From Rudanella sp. (GTDB taxonomy: Bacteria > Bacteroidota > Bacteroidia > Cytophagales > Spirosomataceae), in contig JAJAYX010000370.1 of the NCBI GenBank assembly GCA_026785985.1, forward strand, positions 1 to 5,616: a stretch of 5,616 nt of DNA. Direction: 5' to 3'. Below are positions 1 to 3,933 of this stretch, piece by piece. The translations under genes were made by a program, and so were the position numbers. A model generated the notes under the pieces. It was given only the letters and a program-made list of their open reading frames with translations. It did not search any database and was not told where the DNA came from. The first letter of the stretch is position 1; every line of letters begins with the position of its first letter.

Positions 1-794
1 CGTTGCTGATTGGGATTGCCGTGGACGAGGGGCGCATCAAAAGCATCGACCAACCTGTGGGCGATTATCTGGGTCATTTTAAGGAGGGCGATCTTCAAAA
101 AGTCCGCATTCGCGACCTGCTGACCATGAGCAGCGGCCTGAGTTGGAAAGAATCTGACAAAAGCTATTTCAGCCTGAACGCCTACGGCTACTACGGCGAC
201 GATATGGACTACACCGTGAACCGGATGGAACCCAAAGAAGCCCCCGGTCAAAACTGGGAATACCGCTCCGGCGATACGCAGGTGCTGGGCCTGATTGTGG
301 AGAAAGTGTTTGGCAACAGCATTTCGGAACTGGTTTCTGAACGGTTTGCCCGACCCATGCACTTTGAACACGATGCGGTGTGGCTGCTCGATGGCGAAAA
401 GAAGCACGAAAAGGCGTTTTGCTGCTTCAACGGCATTGCCCGCGACTATGCCCGGTTTGGGCAACTCGTGCTGAACGACGGGGCATGGAACGGCAAACAG
501 ATTGTCTCGAAAACTTATTTGGACGCAGCCACCAAACCAGCCACCTACCTGAAAGACCCCACTGAAAATAACCGCCCCGTCGATTATTACGGCTACCAAT
601 ATTGGGTGGTGAACCATCCAAACGGCCTTAAAGTCCCGTCGATGAATGGTTTGTTTGGGCAATACGTCTATATTCTCAAGGAGAAAAACGCGGTGATTGT
701 GCGGCTTGGCAACTCGCCCATCGAGACGTTCATTCACCATTACCAACCCGAAAACTTCTATTACATCGACGCGGGATTGAGTGTGTTAGATTAA
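1..794 (+). CDS. Serine hydrolase, beta-lactamase/class C fold (C-terminal part, 5' end outside window)
   Basis: This is the C-terminal ~263 residues of a serine hydrolase of the beta-lactamase/transpeptidase-like (class C, AmpC/esterase) family; the reading frame is open from the left edge and ends with TAA at 792-794. The first residues, LLIGIAVDEGRIKSIDQPVG, match the helix that normally follows the catalytic SxxK serine, so the nucleophile lies just upstream, outside the window. Other family landmarks are the RDLLTMSSGLSW segment and the second-motif tyrosine in EYRSGDTQVLG (Tyr codon 261-263). The third motif, usually KTG or HxG, is replaced by GLFGQYVYI at about 648-674. Such proteins are usually exported and act on peptides, esters or cell-wall fragments, but the substrate cannot be read here. 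TTG at position 3 is not the true start: about 120-170 residues, probably with a signal peptide, should precede it. Family call is secure; substrate unknown. Confidence 0.9.
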   Translation, partial: LLIGIAVDEGRIKSIDQPVGDYLGHFKEGDLQKVRIRDLLTMSSGLSWKESDKSYFSLNAYGYYGDDMDYTVNRMEPKEAPGQNWEYRSGDTQVLGLIVEKVFGNSISELVSERFARPMHFEHDAVWLLDGEKKHEKAFCCFNGIARDYARFGQLVLNDGAWNGKQIVSKTYLDAATKPATYLKDPTENNRPVDYYGYQYWVVNHPNGLKVPSMNGLFGQYVYILKEKNAVIVRLGNSPIETFIHHYQPENFYYIDAGLSVLD

Positions 795-825
795 TTCAAA
801 CAGCTTCCAAAACTAATGAAACGCG

Positions 826-859
826 AACGGGTTAATCTTAACAGTTAGCCCGTTTTTTT
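826..859 (+). terminator. Rho-independent terminator after the serine hydrolase, touching the next start codon
   Basis: A 10-bp stem AACGGGTTAA (826-835) pairs with TTAGCCCGTT (845-854), with one T-G wobble and a 9-base loop. It is followed without a gap by a run of seven T (853-859). It begins 32 bases after the stop of the serine hydrolase. The T-run is directly followed by the ATG at 860, so the terminator fills the whole 5' leader of the next gene. The T-tract is on the + side only, so the terminator works for the + strand. Confidence 0.8.
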
Positions 860-1813
860 ATGGATTTGATTCGCCTTGCGCTCGACTGGACACCCAACAC
901 CAATCATACCGGATTCTACGTGGCAATGGCCAATGGGCTTTACCGGGATGCCGGGTTAACCGTGGACATTGTCACGCCCGAAACCGACAACTATAAATCG
1001 ACCCCCGCCCGGCGTTTGGCCCACGGCGAGGTTGATTTAGCCATTGTCCCCTCGGAGAGTGTGGTTAGTTATCACACCACCACACCCGCCGTGTCGTTGG
1101 TGGGCGTGGCCGCCGTGCTGGCCCGCGATGCGAGTGCCATTGTGACACTCCACCAAAGTGGCATCGACCGGCCCGCTCAACTCGATGGCAAGGTCTATGG
1201 TTCCTACGGGGCGCGTTTCGAGGATGATCTGGTTCGGCAGATGATTCGGAACGACGGGGGACGGGGGGTGATAGCGACGCACAAACCCGCCCGACTCAAT
1301 TTGTGGCAGGCATTGTTGACCAACGAAATCGACGCAACCTGGATTTTTCTGCCCTGGGAGGGCGTGGAGGCTGATTTAGATGATATAAAACTAAATCGTT
1401 TTCTGCTCAATGACTACGAAATTCCCTACGGTTATAGCCCATTGTTAGCTACCCGGCAGGACGCTATCGACCAAAAACCGGATGTGTTCCGGCGGTTCAT
1501 CGAAGCCACTGGAACGGGTTTCCGCTTCGCCGTTTCGCAACCTGACGAAGCGGCCCGACTCCTGATCGAAACCAGCAAACACCCTACCCTATCCGATCAT
1601 GGCTTTGTGGAACTCAGTCAGCAAACCATTGCAGGGTATTATTTAGACACGGCCGGGTATTGGGGTAAAATGCGCCGGGAGGTGTGGGTTCAGTTTATCA
1701 ACTACCTGATCCGGCATCGCATGATCGTGACCCGCGACGGCGAAATTGTTCAGCAATTAGAGGTCAACAAGCTATTCACCAACCAGTTTGTGGAGGGTCT
1801 GCCGACTATATAA
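860..1813 (+). CDS. NMT1/THI5 (ThiY/SsuA)-like substrate-binding protein without signal peptide
   Basis: This 317-residue protein belongs to the NMT1/THI5-like periplasmic-binding-protein family, whose members bind pyrimidine thiamine precursors, riboflavin, sulfonates or similar small molecules for ABC importers. The signature LALDWTPNTNHTGFYVA (residues 6-22) is the family N-terminus. It is followed by GLYRDAGL (26-33), HGEVDLAIVPSESV (55-68), LDGKVYGSYG (108-117) and the late YWGKMRREVW block (267-276), as in ThiY-type proteins. The fold starts by residue 4, and an in-frame TAA at 839-841 with no start codon before 860 rules out a longer N-terminus. There is therefore no signal peptide or lipobox, and the product should be cytoplasmic unless exported otherwise. 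The catalytic Lys/His pair and the CCCFC motif of yeast Thi5 are not seen, so HMP-P synthase activity is not supported. No permease or ATPase gene is in the window. No Shine-Dalgarno sequence is present. Family call good; ligand unknown. Confidence 0.88.
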   Translation: MDLIRLALDWTPNTNHTGFYVAMANGLYRDAGLTVDIVTPETDNYKSTPARRLAHGEVDLAIVPSESVVSYHTTTPAVSLVGVAAVLARDASAIVTLHQSGIDRPAQLDGKVYGSYGARFEDDLVRQMIRNDGGRGVIATHKPARLNLWQALLTNEIDATWIFLPWEGVEADLDDIKLNRFLLNDYEIPYGYSPLLATRQDAIDQKPDVFRRFIEATGTGFRFAVSQPDEAARLLIETSKHPTLSDHGFVELSQQTIAGYYLDTAGYWGKMRREVWVQFINYLIRHRMIVTRDGEIVQQLEVNKLFTNQFVEGLPTI

Positions 1814-1831
1814 TGGATAATGCGTAATAGG
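1811..1831. repeat. Three degenerate heptamers TAATNNN
   Basis: TAATGGA, TAATGCG and TAATAGG follow each other without gaps (on the minus strand CCTATTA, CGCATTA, TCCATTA). The first heptamer supplies the TAA stop of the substrate-binding protein, and the last one touches the point where the minus-strand VOC homology ends. Such short heptamer runs resemble the intergenic short tandem repeats of some bacteria. With three imperfect copies, chance is possible. Confidence 0.4.
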
Positions 1832-2073
1832 CTGGCTCGATTGGCCATCAGGTGAATCTGTTGCCCATCGTTCAGGTCGAACCAAGACCGGATGGCTTTC
1901 AGATTGTCGGGCACAGAGAGTTGTTTCAGACCAACAACGTCCCGGTAGAATTGGGTACTGGTTTGGATGTCTTTCACGTGCAACGCCAAATGGTTGTGCC
2001 GTTACACGCCGAGATTTTCCTGCCCAAAAGCAACCTGAGCACACATGAGAAGGCTAAATAGAGTCATTTTCAT
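1832..2073 (-). pseudogene. Remnant of a secreted VOC (glyoxalase/bleomycin-resistance fold) family protein
   Basis: Reading the minus strand from ATG at 2073 gives a signal peptide, MKMTLFSLLMCAQVAFG, then QENLGV and an in-frame TAA (2004-2002). The same frame continues as RHNHLALHVKDIQTSTQFYR and on through DVVGLKQLSVPDNLKAIRSW to DGQQIHLMANRA. This is the first half of a vicinal-oxygen-chelate domain: the NH of the first strand (first metal-ligand position), the FYRDVVGLK helix-turn, and the H of QIHL (second ligand position). The remaining ~70-80 residues of a typical ~145-160-residue VOC protein are missing. After the heptamer repeat the frame only reads through the antisense of the upstream gene down to 1750. 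Two independent lesions (premature stop and C-terminal loss) make it a pseudogene. The signal cleavage AFG/QE fits signal peptidase I; Cys11 is not in a lipobox. Reading from an internal ATG at 1989 would give a domain lacking its first strand. Apart from this remnant and the LLM upstream region, the interval 1814-2146 holds no gene. Confidence 0.82.
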
Positions 2074-2087
2074 TAGGCATGTTATCG

Positions 2088-2118
2088 TTGGCATTCTTCC
2101 GAAGAAACCATTCCTTTG
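2088..2118 (+). promoter_or_regulatory. Candidate Bacteroidota promoter for the SsuD-like gene
   Basis: TTG at 2088-2090 and TTCCTTTG at 2111-2118 are separated by 20 bases. This fits the Bacteroidota -33 (TTG) and -7 (TAnnTTTG) pattern except for one base (T instead of A at the second position of the -7 box). Transcription would start near 2123-2126, about 22 bases before the ATG at 2147. Confidence 0.4.
2094..2106. promoter_or_regulatory. 13-base palindrome in the promoter spacer, possible operator
   Basis: TTCTTC (2094-2099), a central C, then GAAGAA (2101-2106) form a perfect inverted repeat. It lies between the candidate -33 and -7 boxes of the SsuD-like gene, where a bound repressor would block polymerase. 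The arms are only 6 bp, so a chance match is possible and no regulator is identified. Confidence 0.3.
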
Positions 2119-2146
2119 TAGGTTCTACTACTGCTGAGATTAATTT

Positions 2147-3319
2147 ATGCTGAGTTCACCCATCCAATCTATTGCCGTTAGAACGCCGGAGCGCGTTGCC
2201 GAAATTGCCTGGTTTTGTGATTTATGCGGGGGCGACACCGAGTTTATGGGCCAAATTGACCCCCACCGGCGCAGCAACTGGGAACACTGCCGCGATATTC
2301 TGCTCACCGCCGACCGGCTGGGTTTCCTCAACATTCTGTTGCCAACTTCGTTTGTGGTGGGTCAGGAGCCAATTGCCTTTGCGTCGGCCATTGCCCCCAT
2401 GACCCACAATATTAGCCTGTTAATAGCCATTCGCACCGGCGAATTCCACCCGCCGATGCTGGCCCGCGCCCTCTCCACACTCGATCACCTGCTCGACGGT
2501 CGTCTGACCATTAATATTATCAACTCCGAGCTGCCTGGCCTGAAAGAAACCCCGGCTTTGCGGTATGAACGGTGTTCGGAAACGATTCAGATTCTGCAAC
2601 AAAGCTGGACACAGCCGCGCATCGAACACGACGGCCCGGTCTATGGCAAACTCAGCATGTCCACCGAGCCTGTAAAACCTTACCAGCAAAACGGTGGCCC
2701 GCTCCTTTATTTCGGGGGAATCGCCGACGGAGCAAAAGAAGTTTGCGCCCAGTTTTGCGATGTGTTTCTGATGTGGCCCGAACCCGAAGAAAGTCTCTAC
2801 GCCACCATGCAGACCGTGTCGGCCCGCGCAGCCCGGCACGGTCGCACCCTCGATTTTGGGTTGCGGATTCACGTGGTTGTCCGCGAAACTGAGGACGACG
2901 CCCGCGCCGGGACGCGCCGAATGATGTCGAAGTTTGACGAGCAACAGGCTGCCGCCCTCAAAAACCGAACGCAGGACGCTCAGTCGCTGGGTGTCGTTCG
3001 GCAAGACGAACTTCGCAAAACCGCCGACAACGAAGGGTTCATCGAGCCAATTCTGTGGACGGGCATTGGCCGCGCCCGTTCGGGTTGCGGGGGTGCCCTG
3101 GTGGGAACACCGGAGCAGATTATTGCCCAACTGAACCGCTATATGGACATGGGAATCCGGTCGTTTATTTTGTCGGGCTATCCACTCATCGAGGAATGCG
3201 AATACTTCGGTAAGCTGGTGTTGCCCCACCTGCCCAACGTTCGTTTAGGTGATGTGCAGAGCCGCCGACCAATCGAAACACCCGTTACACCACTGACAAC
3301 GGGGGCATTGGCGTATTGA
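2147..3319 (+). CDS. SsuD-like LLM-class flavin-dependent monooxygenase
   Basis: This 390-residue luciferase-like TIM-barrel protein resembles alkanesulfonate monooxygenase SsuD (E. coli, 381 residues), which uses reduced FMN and O2 to cleave the C-S bond of sulfonates in the cytoplasm. Conserved blocks are TADRLGFLNILLPT (54-67), GGPLLYFGG (183-191), MWPEPE (209-214), FGLRIHVVVRET (237-248), LWTGIGRARSGCGGALVG (303-320) and FILSGYPLIEE (340-350). By alignment the SsuD active-site residues Trp196, Arg226, His228, Arg297 and Tyr331 correspond to W210, R240, H242, R311 and Y345, all kept. SsuD Cys54 corresponds to V71. An N-terminal extension of about 17 residues and a CxxC (C24-C27) at the first strand differ from SsuD. 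ATG 2147 is the only plausible start; the next Met is residue 34, inside the fold. No flavin reductase (SsuE) is adjacent. The family is certain, but the substrate could be another sulfonate, sulfone or heterocycle. Confidence 0.93.
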   Translation: MLSSPIQSIAVRTPERVAEIAWFCDLCGGDTEFMGQIDPHRRSNWEHCRDILLTADRLGFLNILLPTSFVVGQEPIAFASAIAPMTHNISLLIAIRTGEFHPPMLARALSTLDHLLDGRLTINIINSELPGLKETPALRYERCSETIQILQQSWTQPRIEHDGPVYGKLSMSTEPVKPYQQNGGPLLYFGGIADGAKEVCAQFCDVFLMWPEPEESLYATMQTVSARAARHGRTLDFGLRIHVVVRETEDDARAGTRRMMSKFDEQQAAALKNRTQDAQSLGVVRQDELRKTADNEGFIEPILWTGIGRARSGCGGALVGTPEQIIAQLNRYMDMGIRSFILSGYPLIEECEYFGKLVLPHLPNVRLGDVQSRRPIETPVTPLTTGALAY

Positions 3320-3326
3320 AATTCTG

Positions 3327-3358
3327 TTTGGACATCTTAGTAAATGGCACTAAATTTG
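3327..3358 (+). promoter_or_regulatory. Strong Bacteroidota-type promoter
   Basis: TTTG at 3327-3330 (-33 box) and TAAATTTG at 3351-3358 (-7 box, exact match to TAnnTTTG) are 20 bases apart, the ideal arrangement for the Bacteroidota primary sigma factor. Transcription would start near 3363-3366, giving a short A-rich leader before the ATG at 3378. This also marks a new transcription unit after the SsuD-like gene. Confidence 0.75.
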
Positions 3359-3377
3359 TAATCTGTAGGTAAAAAAC

Positions 3378-3797
3378 ATGAAGCGTCAGCGCATTGTATT
3401 GGTTCGTTCGGTTAGTCTCGCTTTGGTGGGCTTGCTGCTGTTCTTAGCTGGTTGGGGGCACACCTCGATGGGCGCGGAACCCGTAGGCAAAACACCCGTG
3501 CAGAAAACCGGCACTGCTCAGAAGGCGGGCAAAACCGCACCGGGGGTGGTGCGGCATTCCGACCGCACCGACGCTCCTGCTGACAATCAGGTCAGTATGG
3601 CCTCGTTTGAAGCCGTTGTCACCCCGGCAACCTCCTTCGATTTTGGCGAAACAGTGTGGCTCCTGCCCCCGCCCGTTATGGCGGTGCTATTGTTGCTGGC
3701 CGCCGTTACGATTCGGTTTGTAGTTTCGGAACCGTATTTTTACTTCTCCTATTTCCGAAACGTCTTCGGCCATTTCATTGCCCCCAACGCCCCGTAG
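3378..3797 (+). CDS. Small membrane protein of unknown function, upstream of secD
   Basis: I do not recognise this 139-residue protein. Residues 1-6 are basic, and a hydrophobic stretch at about 8-26 (VLVRSVSLALVGLLLFLAGW) is a signal peptide or anchor. A Lys/Thr/Ala-rich, probably disordered linker covers about 33-72. A second hydrophobic helix lies at about 94-116 (from WLLPPPVMAVLLLLAAVTIR), followed by an aromatic tail, EPYFYFSYFRNVFGHFIAP. If the first helix is cleaved, the product is a single-pass protein with an exported linker and a short aromatic C-terminus. If it is not cleaved, it is a two-helix hairpin. A near-consensus promoter and A-rich leader (GTAAAAAACATG) support the start and real expression. 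It is read in the same direction as secD, 136 bases upstream. No catalytic motif is visible. Confidence 0.75.
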   Translation: MKRQRIVLVRSVSLALVGLLLFLAGWGHTSMGAEPVGKTPVQKTGTAQKAGKTAPGVVRHSDRTDAPADNQVSMASFEAVVTPATSFDFGETVWLLPPPVMAVLLLLAAVTIRFVVSEPYFYFSYFRNVFGHFIAPNAP

Positions 3798-3861
3798 GGT
3801 ATAGCAATGCCCTTTGGGCGGTGTGCCGCAATTCCTTCGTATTTCATCTATAGTACCGGGC

Positions 3862-3882
3862 AACGGAAGTCCGTTCGTTTTT
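3862..3882 (+). terminator. Weak hairpin plus T-run between the small membrane protein and secD
   Basis: AACGG (3862-3866) and CCGTT (3871-3875) form a 5-bp stem with loop AAGT (6 bp if the A-T inside the loop is counted). Two bases later comes a run of five T (3878-3882). It lies 64 bases after the stop at 3797 and 51 bases before the secD start. The short stem makes it a weak terminator or a processing hairpin at best. Confidence 0.35.
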
Positions 3883-3933
3883 GCGCTGTGGTTCGGCGGC
3901 TAACGTTCACAATCCAGCGTCCCTAATTCAATC

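Noticed and set aside
860..1813. Thi5-type HMP-P synthase
   Set aside because: By alignment the PLP lysine and donor histidine positions are Val and Ser and the CCCFC motif is absent.
1750..1989. A short minus-strand VOC protein starting at ATG 1989
   Set aside because: It would begin inside the first beta strand without the NH ligand position, while the same frame upstream holds the rest of the strand, a stop and a signal peptide; its C-terminus is only antisense of another gene.
1852..2061. Plus-strand open frame of 69 codons after the substrate-binding protein gene
   Set aside because: It is the antisense of the VOC remnant, whose minus-strand translation matches a known family; the plus frame matches nothing.
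2134..2139. CTGAGA, as in the TPP riboswitch (thi box), upstream of the SsuD-like gene
   Set aside because: No matching ACCTGA-type second half or supporting helices fit in the 13 bases before the start codon or in the preceding spacer; it is a 6-base chance match.
2420..3229. Long minus-strand open frame of 269 codons opposite the SsuD-like gene
   Set aside because: The + strand codes for a clear SsuD homolog over the same bases; the minus frame has no recognisable domain and arises from the GC-rich codon pattern.
3809..3819. GCCC-TTT-GGGC hairpin after the small membrane protein
   Set aside because: Only a 4-bp stem with a 3-base loop and no T-run behind it; not a convincing terminator.
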